64,000 bases of DNA from Derxia gummosa DSM 723 (GTDB lineage: Bacteria > Pseudomonadota > Gammaproteobacteria > Burkholderiales > Burkholderiaceae_E), in contig NZ_AXWS01000008.1 of NCBI RefSeq assembly GCF_000482785.1, forward strand, positions 1 through 64,000, given 5' to 3'. Within the stretch, counting starts at the first letter, position 1. Every line of letters begins with the position of its first letter. Position numbers and translations under genes: made by a program. The notes under the pieces were generated by a model, which ran no database searches, was not told the DNA's origin, and saw only the letters and a list, made by a program, of their open reading frames with translations. Below, piece after piece: positions 8,627 through 18,813 of this stretch.

Positions 8627-8953
8627 ATGAGCGACGCCATCCAGCATGTGTCCGATGCCAGCTTCGAAGCCGACGTGCTCAAGTCCGACACGCCCGTTCT
8701 GGTCGATTACTGGGCCGAATGGTGCGGCCCCTGCAAGATGATCGCCCCCATCCTCGAAGAGGTGGCCAAGGAGTACGGCGGCAAGCTGACCATCGCGAAG
8801 CTCAACGTCGATGACAACCAGGCCACGGCCGCCAAGTTCGGCATCCGCGGCATCCCGACGCTGATGCTGTTCAAGAACGGCGCGGTCGCGGCCACCAAGG
8901 TCGGCGCGCTGTCCAAGCAGCAGCTCACCGGTTTCCTCGAAGCCAACCTGTAA
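8627..8953 (+). CDS. trxA: Thioredoxin 1
   Basis: A 108-residue classical thioredoxin. The active site WCGPC is at 32-36 and the cis-proline loop GIPT at 75-78 (Pro77). It reduces protein disulfides in the cytoplasm, using electrons from thioredoxin reductase. The frame is open upstream to 8480, but the ATG at 8627 is six bases after GAAAGG and gives the family length. An out-of-frame ATG at 8623 is ignored. The order trxA-rho is conserved in many proteobacteria. Confidence 0.98.
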   Translation: MSDAIQHVSDASFEADVLKSDTPVLVDYWAEWCGPCKMIAPILEEVAKEYGGKLTIAKLNVDDNQATAAKFGIRGIPTLMLFKNGAVAATKVGALSKQQLTGFLEANL

Positions 8954-8976
8954 TCCTTCTCAAATTCTCTCCCCGC

Positions 8977-9030
8977 GGGCGCCTCGCGCAGCCGGTTTCC
9001 ACCGGCGCCACATCGCGAGTCCGGGCGCCC
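8977..9030 (+). promoter_or_regulatory. Branched stem structure in the rho leader
   Basis: Between trxA and rho an elaborate fold is possible. Outer stem: GGGCGCC (8977-8983) with GGCGCCC (9024-9030), 7 bp. Directly inside: TCGCG (8984-8988) with CGCGA (9014-9018), 5 bp, with bulge GTCCG on the 3' side. Inner hairpin: GCCGGT (8991-8996) with ACCGGC (9001-9006), loop TTCC. No T-run follows. rho is autoregulated in other bacteria, so a leader role is plausible but unproven. Confidence 0.5.
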
Positions 9031-9073
9031 CACTTCCACCCCTCAATCGCTCGGCCCGGCCGAAGCTCCAGCA

Positions 9074-10336
<1,263 letters not shown>

Positions 10337-10363
10337 CGCCGCTGCGCGACCGGAATCACCCGC

Positions 10364-10369
10364 TATAAT
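10364..10369 (+). promoter_or_regulatory. Probable -10 element for rpmE2
   Basis: A perfect TATAAT 28 bases after the rho stop codon and about 140 bases before rpmE2. No good -35 is visible at 16-18 bases (GCTGCG at 17). Transcription would begin near 10376. Confidence 0.5.
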
Positions 10370-10508
10370 CGCTGGCTTTTCTTCCCGGGCACGTGGCTGG
10401 CGTCGAGTTAAACCCTTGATGCCTTACAGGGGAAGCGCGGCGGTCGGGTGATCGCAGGGCGCTTTCGGGCATCCGCCAGGCCGGCGACCCAACGCAAAAG
10501 GAACCGCC

Positions 10509-10772
10509 ATGAAAGAAGGCATTCACCCCGAATACCGCGAAGTGATCTTCCAGGATCTGTCGATCGACTTCACGTTCAAAACCCGCTCCACCATCCAGTG
10601 CCGCGACAAGATCACCTGGACCGACGGCAAGGAATACCCGCTGTACAAGCTGGACGTGACCTCGGAATCGCATCCGTTCTACACCGGCAAGCAGAAGGTC
10701 ATGGACACTGCCGGCCGTATCGACAAGTTCCGTCAGCGCTTCGGCAACCGCACCGGCAAGATCGGCGGCTGA
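10509..10772 (+). CDS. rpmE2: 50S ribosomal protein L31 type B
   Basis: An 87-residue protein starting [16 protein letters not shown], with SESHPFYTG and the end block DKFRQRFG. It has a single Cys (Cys31) and lacks the CxxC zinc ligands of type A L31, so it is the zinc-independent paralogue. In bacteria with both forms, type B is induced under zinc limitation, but no type A gene is in this window and here it may be the only L31. An AAAAGGAA ribosome site precedes the ATG. A strong terminator follows 40 bases downstream. Confidence 0.96.
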   Translation: MKEGIHPEYREVIFQDLSIDFTFKTRSTIQCRDKITWTDGKEYPLYKLDVTSESHPFYTGKQKVMDTAGRIDKFRQRFGNRTGKIGG

Positions 10773-10812
10773 TCTCCAGCCCCGGTTATCCGGCCGGGCC
10801 GAGGCCCGCAGC

Positions 10813-10842
10813 AAAAAGGCAGCCTCGGCTGCCTTTTTGTTT
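10813..10842 (+). terminator. Rho-independent terminator after rpmE2
   Basis: AAAAAGGCAGC (10813-10823) pairs perfectly over 11 bases with GCTGCCTTTTT (10828-10838), tetraloop CTCG, followed by GTTTTT. This is a canonical intrinsic terminator. Confidence 0.93.
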
Positions 10843-10911
10843 TTCCGGCGCCAGTGCATGGCGCGCAACGTCGGTGCGGCATGCTCCGTCGCCGACCGAC
10901 ACTCCCTCGAC

Positions 10912-12894
10912 ATGATGGCCTCTCCGACCCCGCTACGCCTGACCGAAGCCGCCACGCGCAAGCTGCCGCGCTGGGCGCTCGCCGTGATGCTGCTCGTCTA
11001 TGCGCTGCCCGGCCTGTTCGGCCGCGACCCGTGGCGCGCCGACGATGCGAGCGGCTTCGGCGTGATGCTGACGATGGCGCGCGGCACGGCCGCCGACTGG
11101 TGGATGCCCAACATCTTCGGCTCGGCCGTGCTCGGCGACGGGCCGCTTTTCTACTGGATCGGCGCGCTGTTCATCCGGCTGTTCGGCAGCATCGTGACCG
11201 CCGACGAGGCCGCGCGGATCGCGACGCTCGTCGCGGCGGCGGGCGGCGCGGCGGCGCTCTGGTACGGCGTCTATCTGCTCGGCCGCCGGCCGGATGCCCA
11301 ACCTCAGGCGCTCGCCTTCGGCGGCCAGCCCGAGCCCAAGGCCTACGGCCGCGCGATCGCCGATGGCGGTCTGCTGCTCGTGCTCGCGACGCTCGGTCTG
11401 CTGGTGCGCGCGCATGAAAGCTCGCTGCCCATCGCCGGTTTTGCCTGCGCGAGCTTCGCGCTGTTCGGTCTCGCGCGTTCGCTCGACCGGCCGATCGCCG
11501 GCGCGCTCAGCTTCGGCGCGGCGGTCGGTGCGTCCGGCCTCACGCTCGGCTGGACGGCGGCGGCGATCTGGCCGTTCTGCGTGCTGTTCGCGAGCCTCAT
11601 CTCGCCGCCGTTCCGCCGGCTCGGGCCGGTCTGGCACCTGATCGCCTGGGCGACGGCGGCGGCGCTGCTCGCCGTCTGGTTCTGGCCGCTGGCGACGATG
11701 TTCGGCGACGCGGGCCGCGCCCGGCTCGACGACTGGCTGGCCAATTCCCAAGCCGGTTTCTGGGCCGGGACGCTGCGCGTCTGGGCCTTCTACCCGCAGA
11801 ACGCAGCCTGGTTCCTGTGGCCGCTTTGGCCTGTCGCGGCCTGGGCCGCCTGGGTCTGGCGCGCGCACTGGCGGCTGCCGCAATTCGGCTTGCCCACGGC
11901 GGGCATGCTGGCCGGACTGCTCTACATCGGTTGTGGCCGCACGCCGGGCGACATCCCGCTGCTGGTCGTGATGCCGGCGGTCGCGATGCTCGCGGCCTTC
12001 GGCCTGCCGATGCTCAGGCGCGGCGCGGCCAACCTCATCGACTGGTTTGCGCTGATCGTGTTCACGCTGTTCGGCCTGGCGCTGTGGTTCACCTGGATCA
12101 CGACGCTGTCGGGTTGGCCAAGCCATTTCGCGCTCAGCCTCGCGCGACGCGCGCCGGGCTGGCAGAGCCGCTTCTCCTTCGCCGAGCTGCTGGTCGCGGC
12201 GGCGGTCTGCTACGGCTGGGTGCGGCTCGTGCTGTGGCGCGTGCGTGCCCAGCCCGAGGTGCTGTGGCGCAGCGCCGTGCTGTCGGCCGGTGGGCTGACG
12301 GTGTGCTGGTCGCTGTTCATGACCTTCCTGCTGCCCTACGTCGATTACGTGAAGACCTATCGCCACGTCTCGGCCGAGCTGCATGCACAGCTGCCGACCG
12401 ATGCCTGCGTGCAGGCCGCGGAAGTCGGGCTGCCGCAACGCGCCTCGCTGGTGTACTTCGACGAATTGCGCATCGGCGGTGCCGATTGCGGCTGGCTGCT
12501 CACGCACGAGAACCGCAACGCGCCGGTCGCGGCGCCGCCGGCCGCGTCGTGGAAGGAAGTCTGGACCGGCCGCCGCCGCACCGATCCGACCGAGCGCTTC
12601 GTGCTCTATCGGCGCCTGCCGGGCAAGGCCGCGACCGCCGAGGGGGCCGATGTCGCAACCGGCCACGACGTTGCCTCGGCTATCGAGGACGCTGCTGCCC
12701 TGCGCGCACCGGCACCGGCCGGCGCGACCGATGCCGACGGCAAGGCCGACGCCCAGGCCAGGAGCGAAGCCGGCGGCATCAGCAACACCGGTGGCAAGAC
12801 CGACACCGACGGCAAGCGCCAGCCAGTGGCATCGGCTCGCGGAGCTGATGCCGGCGCTGCGCCAGCCCACGCTGCCGCGGGCAAGCGGCATTGA
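10912..12894 (+). CDS. Integral membrane glycosyltransferase, ArnT/PMT-like
   Basis: A 660-residue protein with about ten to twelve hydrophobic segments between residues 20 and 480. Right after the first segment comes GRDPWRADDASGF, the acidic loop motif typical of GT39/GT83 lipid-dependent glycosyltransferases such as ArnT, which move a sugar from a polyprenyl carrier in the periplasm. The lipid and target are unknown. A periplasmic domain follows, then a low-complexity tail of about 80 residues rich in Ala, Gly, Asp and Lys that has no family counterpart. The frame extends upstream to 10837 inside the terminator; I prefer the tandem ATGs at 10912/10915. It runs directly into the MATE gene. 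Confidence 0.78.
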   Translation: MMASPTPLRLTEAATRKLPRWALAVMLLVYALPGLFGRDPWRADDASGFGVMLTMARGTAADWWMPNIFGSAVLGDGPLFYWIGALFIRLFGSIVTADEAARIATLVAAAGGAAALWYGVYLLGRRPDAQPQALAFGGQPEPKAYGRAIADGGLLLVLATLGLLVRAHESSLPIAGFACASFALFGLARSLDRPIAGALSFGAAVGASGLTLGWTAAAIWPFCVLFASLISPPFRRLGPVWHLIAWATAAALLAVWFWPLATMFGDAGRARLDDWLANSQAGFWAGTLRVWAFYPQNAAWFLWPLWPVAAWAAWVWRAHWRLPQFGLPTAGMLAGLLYIGCGRTPGDIPLLVVMPAVAMLAAFGLPMLRRGAANLIDWFALIVFTLFGLALWFTWITTLSGWPSHFALSLARRAPGWQSRFSFAELLVAAAVCYGWVRLVLWRVRAQPEVLWRSAVLSAGGLTVCWSLFMTFLLPYVDYVKTYRHVSAELHAQLPTDACVQAAEVGLPQRASLVYFDELRIGGADCGWLLTHENRNAPVAAPPAASWKEVWTGRRRTDPTERFVLYRRLPGKAATAEGADVATGHDVASAIEDAAALRAPAPAGATDADGKADAQARSEAGGISNTGGKTDTDGKRQPVASARGADAGAAPAHAAAGKRH

Positions 12895-12947
12895 CCACTG
12901 TTCCGCCATCCTCCGGGAGTGGCCGCACCAAGGCGTCCTCCACCGCA

Positions 12948-14384
12948 ATGCCCGCTACCGACGGATCCGACGGCCCCGCCACTGGCAGCCCCGCCGCAAT
13001 CACCGCCGCGCCGCACTGGCGCGCCATCGCTCGCCTCGCCTGGCCGACCGCCGTCGGCCAGCTCGCGACGATGAGCTTCGCGACGCTGGATACCGCGATG
13101 GTGGCGCGCGCGCCGGGCCACGAACTCGCCGCGCTCGCCGTCGGCAACGCGGCCTACATCAGTATCTTCGTCGGCCTCATGGGCGTGCTGCTCGCGATCG
13201 GGCCGATCGCGGGCCAGCTGGTTGGCGCGGGCCGCCATCGCGACGCGGGCGGCGAGTTCCGTCAGGCGCTGTGGCTCGCGGCGCTGCTGTCGGCCATCGG
13301 CTCGACCGCGCTGCTGTTTCCCGAACCGTGGATCGCCTTCGCCAAGCCTGATCCGGCCCTCGCGCCGCAGATCGAGGCGCAACTGCGCTGGCTGGCTTTC
13401 GCGCTGCCCGCCGGGCTGGTGTTCGCGGTCTGGCGTGCCTTTGCCAATGCGCTCGCGGCGCCGCGCCTGCCGATGACGGTGCAGCTCGTCGCGCTGCTGG
13501 CGCTCAAGCTGCCGCTGAACGCGCTGTTCATCCAGGGCGCTTCGCTCGGTCCGCTGACGGTACCGGCCATGGGCGCGCCCGGCTGCGCGGTGGCGACGGC
13601 CGTCTGCTACTGGTGCCAGTGCGCTGCGGCCTGGATCGCGCTGCGCCGCTCGCGCAGCCTGCGCGCCTGCGCCGTGCTCGGCCGGGGCTGGGAATGGCCT
13701 CGTCCCGCCGCGCTCGGGCGGCTGCTCAGGCTCGGCGTGCCGATGGGCGCGTCCATCCTGGTCGAGGTAACGGGCTTCACCTTCATGGCGCTGTTCATCT
13801 CGCGCTTCGGCGCGGTCGAGGTGTCGGGCCACCAGATCGTCGCCAACCTCGGCGCGCTGATGTTCCTCGTGCCGTTCTCGATCGGCAGCGCGACCACCAC
13901 GCTCGTGGCCCAGTCGATCGGCGCCGGCCGGCAGCGACTGGCGCGCGCGGTGGCGCGCACGGGCATGCGCATCGGCCTGGGCGGCGGGCTGTGCGTGGGG
14001 CTGTCGGTGTTCGTGCTGCGCGGGCCGATCGTCGGGCTCTACACGCGGGAGGCCGAGGTGGCGACGGCCGCGCTCGCGCTGCTGCCGATCACGGCGGTCT
14101 TCCATGTGGGCGACGCCGCGCAGGCGACGGTCGCGGCGGTGCTGCGCGCGCACAAGATTGCAACCGCGCCGATGCTGGTGAACCTGTTCGCCGTCTGGGG
14201 CATCGGCATCGGGCTGGGCGCCTTGCTGGCCTTCGATCCGGCCGGCTGGTTCGCGCCGGCGCTGCATGGCGCGACCGGCTTCTGGCTCGCGGCGGCGGCC
14301 GGGCTGTATGCCACGGCGGTGCTGCTGCGCTGGCTGCTCGCGTCGGCATGGCGGCGCGGTGCGCCGCAAGCTGGCGTCAGCTGA
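12948..14384 (+). CDS. MATE family multidrug/Na+ (H+) antiporter
   Basis: About 478 residues with twelve hydrophobic segments in two similar halves, the MATE plan. The first helix pair has the family motif TLDTAMVARAPG, and the second half repeats it near FMALFISRFGAVEVSGHQ. Such proteins export cationic drugs or metabolites in exchange for Na+ or H+. The start is uncertain: ATG 12948 places 22 residues before the first helix; a TTG at 12891 overlaps the glycosyltransferase stop as TTGA and would add 19 residues. Neither has a strong ribosome site. The gene is NorM-like in length, but the substrate is unknown. Confidence 0.88.
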   Translation: MPATDGSDGPATGSPAAITAAPHWRAIARLAWPTAVGQLATMSFATLDTAMVARAPGHELAALAVGNAAYISIFVGLMGVLLAIGPIAGQLVGAGRHRDAGGEFRQALWLAALLSAIGSTALLFPEPWIAFAKPDPALAPQIEAQLRWLAFALPAGLVFAVWRAFANALAAPRLPMTVQLVALLALKLPLNALFIQGASLGPLTVPAMGAPGCAVATAVCYWCQCAAAWIALRRSRSLRACAVLGRGWEWPRPAALGRLLRLGVPMGASILVEVTGFTFMALFISRFGAVEVSGHQIVANLGALMFLVPFSIGSATTTLVAQSIGAGRQRLARAVARTGMRIGLGGGLCVGLSVFVLRGPIVGLYTREAEVATAALALLPITAVFHVGDAAQATVAAVLRAHKIATAPMLVNLFAVWGIGIGLGALLAFDPAGWFAPALHGATGFWLAAAAGLYATAVLLRWLLASAWRRGAPQAGVS

Positions 14385-14441
14385 GCGCGAGTCTGGCGGC
14401 GGCGTGCCCGAAGCGGAGCGCGTGCCGCCAGCCCGGCGCGA

Positions 14442-15020
14442 TCACAGCGACAGGAAGTGCTGGCGGTAGTGCTTGAGTTCCTCGATCGACTCGCGGATGT
14501 CGGCCAGCGCGGTGTGCGCCTGAGCCTTCCTGAAGCCTTCCACCACGCCCGGCTTCCAGCGCCGCGCCAGCTCCTTGAGCGTGCTGACGTCGATGTTGCG
14601 GTAGTGGAAGTAGGCCTCCAGCTTGGGCAGCCAGCGCGCCATGAAGCGGCGGTCCTGGCAGATCGTGTTGCCGCACATCGGGCTCTTCGACTTCGGTACC
14701 CAGGTACGCATGAAGTCGAGCAGGATCGCCTGCGCCTGTTCCTCGTCGATGGTCGAGGCCTTGACCTTGTCGATCAGGCCCGAGCGGCCGTGCGTGCCCT
14801 TGTTCCAGGCGTCCATCGCGTCGAGCTGGGCGTCGCTCTGATGCAGCACGATCACCGGGCCTTCGGCCAGCACGTTGAGATGGGCGTCGGTGACGATGAT
14901 GGCGATCTCGAGCACGCGGTCGGTGTCGGGCGACAGGCCGGTCATTTCCATGTCCACCCAGACGAGGTTGTCGTCATGGCGGCCGGTGACGGGCGTGGCG
15001 GGAGCGGCGGTCGTGGTCAT
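14442..15020 (-). CDS. orn: Oligoribonuclease
   Basis: A 192-residue DEDD-family 3'-5' exonuclease that degrades RNA dinucleotides, including pGpG from cyclic di-GMP breakdown. The DEDD residues are visible: WVDMEMTGL (Asp and Glu of ExoI), [11 protein letters not shown] (ExoII), and [10 protein letters not shown] near the C terminus (ExoIII). The N-terminal Thr/Ala-rich stretch of about 18 residues is a small extension. The frame runs on upstream to 15242, but the ATG at 15020 gives the family length. The 14385-14441 gap separates it from the convergent MATE gene. Confidence 0.97.
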   Translation of the reverse strand: MTTTAAPATPVTGRHDDNLVWVDMEMTGLSPDTDRVLEIAIIVTDAHLNVLAEGPVIVLHQSDAQLDAMDAWNKGTHGRSGLIDKVKASTIDEEQAQAILLDFMRTWVPKSKSPMCGNTICQDRRFMARWLPKLEAYFHYRNIDVSTLKELARRWKPGVVEGFRKAQAHTALADIRESIEELKHYRQHFLSL

Positions 15021-15275
15021 GAGGGGTGGTTCTCGCGATTCGTTGGGGCCGGAGGCCGACGCCGCGCGCGGGCGGCGAGGCTGAAATGCAGACGGCCGAC
15101 CATCACGGGAACGGCCGGCCGTCGGGGGCGGCGGATTGTCGCACGCGACCCGCGCGGCAATCGGCGGATCAGTCGGTGCCGGACCGGCCATCCCGCTCGG
15201 TGATGGCCCGCGGGCGCCGGGCAGCGCGGCGGGCCGGCGCATCGCGCGGACCGCAGGCGTCGCGCCGTGCCGGGC

Positions 15276-16067
15276 TCAGAACTTCACGGTCACGCCGGCG
15301 GTCAGCAGGCTGTCGGTCTTGCTCACGCCGGCGGTCACGTCGCCGTTGTACTTCCACAGGTAGCTGACCTGGAGCGCGAGCGGGCCGACCAGCTTGCTGG
15401 TCACGCTGCTCTGGAAGATGGCACGCCGGGCGTTTTCGCCGAAGCCCGGGTAGTAGGCCAGGCTCTGCTTGAACACGGCGTTCTCGGACAGGTTGTAGGT
15501 CCAGTCGTTGCCGAGCAGCAGGTCGGCACCCTTGCGGTCCTCGGCCACGATGTTGTTCTGGATCGTGTAGGCGACACCGGCGTAGAAGTTGAGCAGGTTG
15601 CCCTGTTCGTTGATGACGCGCCGGCCGAAGCCGCCACCGTAGCTCTGCAGCAGCGTGAGGTCGGCCAGCGGATCGCGCTGCAGGTCGGCGCTCAGGAAGG
15701 CGAAGGTGTTGCGGTTCAGGTTCTCTTCGTAGCGGCCGCTGAGCAGGGCGTTGTTGGCGGTACGGGCGCCCTCGGTGCTGGAGCGCACCGCGTTGGCCTT
15801 GATGATGATGCGATCGACCTGCGTGCTCTTCTGCGCGTCGCCATTGGCGGTGAGCGTGGTCGAATCGTTGTTGCCGCGCGAGACCGTGGCACCGAGACCG
15901 ACGGTGCCGGTCCACTTGTCCTGCTCCTGCCAGCCCCAGCTTTCGGTGGGCAGGGCGAGGGTTGGCGAACTCTGCGCAAAGGCCGCGGGCGCGAAGGCGC
16001 AGGCGGCAAGGGTGACAAGGCGTGCCGCGTCTTGCGCGCCGGGAATGCGATGGGTCTTGTTCTGCAT
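15276..16067 (-). CDS. DUF481 outer-membrane beta-barrel protein
   Basis: A 263-residue exported protein. A signal peptide covers about the first 31 residues (hydrophobic LVTLAACAFAPAAFA, cleavage before QSSP). The mature part starts near a DKWTGTVGLGATVSRGN strand and has alternating strands throughout, ending in a C-terminal Phe (AGVTVKF), the usual signal for insertion by the BAM machinery. This matches the DUF481/YdiY family of putative salt-induced barrels; function unknown. The frame is open upstream to 16190, but the ATG at 16067 sits directly before a proper signal sequence. It diverges from the M48 protease gene. Confidence 0.85.
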   Translation of the reverse strand: MQNKTHRIPGAQDAARLVTLAACAFAPAAFAQSSPTLALPTESWGWQEQDKWTGTVGLGATVSRGNNDSTTLTANGDAQKSTQVDRIIIKANAVRSSTEGARTANNALLSGRYEENLNRNTFAFLSADLQRDPLADLTLLQSYGGGFGRRVINEQGNLLNFYAGVAYTIQNNIVAEDRKGADLLLGNDWTYNLSENAVFKQSLAYYPGFGENARRAIFQSSVTSKLVGPLALQVSYLWKYNGDVTAGVSKTDSLLTAGVTVKF

Positions 16068-16172
16068 TGGAAATGAACCTTTCGACGGGATGGCGGAGGA
16101 GGTGCCGCCGGCTCGGCCGGCGTTATCCCATGGGCAGGGCGGCCATTCCAAGGGCTTTGCGTAAAGTAACGG

Positions 16173-16197
16173 CGCCCCGGACCTTGTCACCGGGGCG
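16173..16197 (+). promoter_or_regulatory. Hairpin in the leader of the M48 protease gene
   Basis: CGCCCCGG (16173-16180) pairs perfectly with CCGGGGCG (16190-16197) across a nine-base loop, ending 18 bases before the protease ATG. No T-run follows. It lies between the divergent DUF481 and protease genes. Whether it controls translation is unknown. Confidence 0.4.
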
Positions 16198-16215
16198 GCT
16201 TTCGAGAGGTTTTCG

Positions 16216-17511
16216 ATGCTGTCGGATTGGTTTCACACCCAGGCGCCGCTGCTGCTGGCGGCGGCCTTTTCGTTGTGCCTGCTGCTGTCCTTCGGGCTGC
16301 GGCAATGGCTCGCGTTGCGGCAGATCCGCCATGTCGCGCGGCATGCGGCCGAGGTGCCGGCGCAGTTCGCGGGGCGCGTGTCGGCCGAGGCGCATCGCAA
16401 GGCGGCGGGCTACACGATCGCGCGGGTGCAGCTCGGCATGCTCGACCGCGTGATCGGCGCGGCGCTGCTGCTGGGCTTCACGCTGCTGGGCGGCATCGGC
16501 GCGCTGCACGGCTGGCTGCTCGGGCTGATGGGCGCGGGGCTGTGGCAGCAGCTCGCGCTGGTGGGCGCGGTGCTCGCGATCAGCTCGCTGACCGATCTGC
16601 CGCTCGCGTGGTACCGGCAGTTCCGGCTGGAGGCGCGCTTCGGCTTCAACCGCATGACGCTCGGCCTGTGGCTGGCCGACATGGTCAAGGGCACGCTCGT
16701 GGGCCTGGTGCTGGGCGGGCCGCTGCTGGCAGCGCTGCTGTGGCTGATGGACGCGGCCGGCGAGCGCTGGTGGCTCTGGGCCTGGGCGCTGTGGAGCGGC
16801 TTCAACCTGCTGCTGCTCGTCATCTTTCCGACGGTGATCGCGCCGCTGTTCAACAAGTTCGAACCGCTGAATGACGAGGCGCTGCGCAGCCGCATCGAGG
16901 CGCTGATGGCGCGCTGCGGCTTCGCGAGCAAGGGCCTGTTCGTGATGGACGGCAGCCGGCGCTCCAGCCACGGCAATGCCTACTTCACGGGCTTCGGCAA
17001 GGCGCGGCGCATCGTGTTCTTCGACACGCTCATCGAGCGGCTGGCGCCGGTCGAGATCGAGGCGGTGCTGGCGCACGAGCTGGGGCATTTCAAGCTGAAG
17101 CACGTCACGCGCCGCATGCTCGCGAGCTTCGCGATCTCGCTCGGCGTGTTCGCGCTGCTGGGCTGGCTCGCGGGCAAGGTCTGGTTCTACGTCGGGCTCG
17201 GCGTCACGCCGATGCTCGACAGCTCGAACGCGGCGCTTGCGCTGCTGCTCTTCTTTCTCGCGATGCCGGTGTTCGGCTTCGCCTTCGGGCCGGTGGCGAG
17301 CTGGCTGTCGCGCCGCGACGAGTTCGCGGCCGATGCCTTCGCCGCCCGCCAGTCCGATGCCAACGCGCTCGTCAGCGCCCTCGTCAAGCTCTATGAAGAC
17401 AACGCCTCCACGCTCACGCCCGACCCGCTCTATTCCGCCTGGCACGACAGCCATCCGCCCGCGCCGCTGCGCATCGCAAGGCTCGGGCAGCTCGCGGGGC
17501 AAGGCGCTTGA
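16216..17511 (+). CDS. M48 family (Ste24-like) membrane zinc metalloprotease
   Basis: A 431-residue protein with hydrophobic segments near 8-27, 75-95, 105-125, 155-175 and 185-208, then the catalytic domain. The zinc site HELGH is at 287-291, and the third ligand is Glu369 in RRDEFAADAFA, as in CAAX prenyl protease 1. The block MDGSRRSSHGNAYFTGFG (about 244-261) is also diagnostic. In bacteria lacking prenylation these enzymes probably act in membrane protein quality control. The start has GAGAGG upstream. It sits between orn/DUF481 and rsgA, an order seen in Burkholderiales as I recall. Confidence 0.93.
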   Translation: MLSDWFHTQAPLLLAAAFSLCLLLSFGLRQWLALRQIRHVARHAAEVPAQFAGRVSAEAHRKAAGYTIARVQLGMLDRVIGAALLLGFTLLGGIGALHGWLLGLMGAGLWQQLALVGAVLAISSLTDLPLAWYRQFRLEARFGFNRMTLGLWLADMVKGTLVGLVLGGPLLAALLWLMDAAGERWWLWAWALWSGFNLLLLVIFPTVIAPLFNKFEPLNDEALRSRIEALMARCGFASKGLFVMDGSRRSSHGNAYFTGFGKARRIVFFDTLIERLAPVEIEAVLAHELGHFKLKHVTRRMLASFAISLGVFALLGWLAGKVWFYVGLGVTPMLDSSNAALALLLFFLAMPVFGFAFGPVASWLSRRDEFAADAFAARQSDANALVSALVKLYEDNASTLTPDPLYSAWHDSHPPAPLRIARLGQLAGQGA

Positions 17512-17542
17512 AGCTGCCGGCGACGTGGCGCTGCGCCGGTGC

Positions 17543-17556
17543 TGCAAGGGTTTGCA
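17543..17556. repeat. Palindrome TGCAA-N4-TTGCA, copy 1
   Basis: TGCAAGGGTTTGCA, extended by flanking C and G to a 6-bp stem with a four-base loop. It lies in the gap between the M48 protease and rsgA. The same pattern occurs at 18746 and 34907. Confidence 0.6.
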
Positions 17557-17643
17557 GCCGAGGGCAGCGCGCATGACGCGCGCTGACAGCGGAACGGGCA
17601 TGAAGCGTGCGGGCAGCGCGCTGCACATGACGCGGGTGAACGC

Positions 17644-18738
17644 ATGAAGCGCGGCCGCGAGATCGCCGCCGCCAACCGCGCCGCGCGCGGCCGCCGCACC
17701 GAAACCGCCGGCGATGGCAGCCTCGAAGGCGAGGTCATCGCCGCCTACGGCCGGCACTACCGCGTGCGCGTCGCGGGTGCCGACTGGCACTGCCTCACGC
17801 GCGGCAAGAAGAGCGAGGCCGCCTGCGGCGACCGCGTGCGCGTCACGCCCCAGGGCGCGATCGACGACGTGCCCCAGGGCGTGGTGGAGGAGGTGCGCGA
17901 GCGCCGCAACCTCGTCTACCGCTCCGACCAGTTCCGCCAGAAGCTGCTCGCGGCCAACGTCGATCGCATCGTGATCGTCGTGGCCGCCGAGCCGACGTTT
18001 TCCGACGACCTGCTGTCGCGCGCGCTGGTCGCGGCCGAGAGCATCGACGTGCCGGCGCTGATCGTGTTCAACAAGGTCGAGCTGGCGTCCGCGCCGGTGG
18101 CGCGCGAACGGCTCGCGAGCTATGCGCGCATCGGCGCCGAGATCGTCGAGGTGTCGCTCAAGGCCGATCCGCAGACGGCGCTGGCGCGGCTGCTGCCGCT
18201 GCTGGCCGGGCCGGCGGCGGGCGAGGCTCCTGCCGATGCCGATTCCTCCGATGCCGATTCCTCCGGTGCCGAGCCGTCGGCCGTCGGAGTCGCCGCACGT
18301 TCGGCCGACACATCTCCGCCGTCGCCCGCTCCGACCAACCTCGTGCTCGGCCAGTCCGGCATGGGCAAGTCAACGCTCGTCAACCTGCTCATCCCCGGCG
18401 CCGCCGCCGCCACGCAGGAAATCTCGGAGCGGCTCGATTCCGGCAAGCACACGACCACCTTCGCCCAGCTGCACGAAGCCGTGCTGCCCGATGGCCAGGC
18501 GCTGCGCATCGTCGATTCGCCGGGCTTCCAGGAATTCGGCCTCGCCCACCTGACGGCCGAGCAGATCCAGGACGCCTTCCCCGAGTTCCGCGCCCATCTG
18601 GGCGGCTGCCGCTTCTACAACTGCCGGCATCTGGAAGAGCCGGGCTGCGCGGTGCTCGGCGCGCTGGCCGGCGGTGACATCACGCCGCGCCGGCATGCGC
18701 TGTACCGTCAGCTGCTGTCGGATGCCGGGCTGCTCTGA
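17644..18738 (+). CDS. rsgA: Ribosome small subunit GTPase RsgA
   Basis: A 364-residue circularly permuted GTPase that assists 30S maturation. An N-terminal OB domain (about 25-90) precedes the GTPase motifs in permuted order: NKVEL (143-147), then the P-loop GQSGMGKS (236-243), GKHTTTF switch (268-274) and DSPG (291-294). The C-terminal zinc ligands are Cys322, Cys327, His329 and Cys335. Unusual: between G4/G5 and the P-loop there is an inserted stretch of about 40 residues (191-231) made almost only of Ala, Asp, Ser, Pro, Gly and Glu, longer than in typical RsgA. No strong ribosome site precedes the ATG. Confidence 0.96.
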   Translation: MKRGREIAAANRAARGRRTETAGDGSLEGEVIAAYGRHYRVRVAGADWHCLTRGKKSEAACGDRVRVTPQGAIDDVPQGVVEEVRERRNLVYRSDQFRQKLLAANVDRIVIVVAAEPTFSDDLLSRALVAAESIDVPALIVFNKVELASAPVARERLASYARIGAEIVEVSLKADPQTALARLLPLLAGPAAGEAPADADSSDADSSGAEPSAVGVAARSADTSPPSPAPTNLVLGQSGMGKSTLVNLLIPGAAAATQEISERLDSGKHTTTFAQLHEAVLPDGQALRIVDSPGFQEFGLAHLTAEQIQDAFPEFRAHLGGCRFYNCRHLEEPGCAVLGALAGGDITPRRHALYRQLLSDAGLL

Positions 18739-18745
18739 CGCAGCC

Positions 18746-18759
18746 TGCAAGCCTTTGCA
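18746..18759. repeat. Palindrome TGCAA-N4-TTGCA, copy 2
   Basis: TGCAAGCCTTTGCA, seven bases after the rsgA stop codon. Same pattern as copies at 17543 and 34907; the flanks are slightly less symmetric here. Confidence 0.55.
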
Positions 18760-18813
18760 ACGCACACCGCCGCCGGGCCGGCCGCCCGGCGCCATTTCCC
18801 GAGGAGAAACGCC

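Noticed and set aside
8977-9030. Intrinsic terminator for trxA
   Set aside because: The stem is strong, but no T-run follows it, so a leader structure for rho is the better reading.
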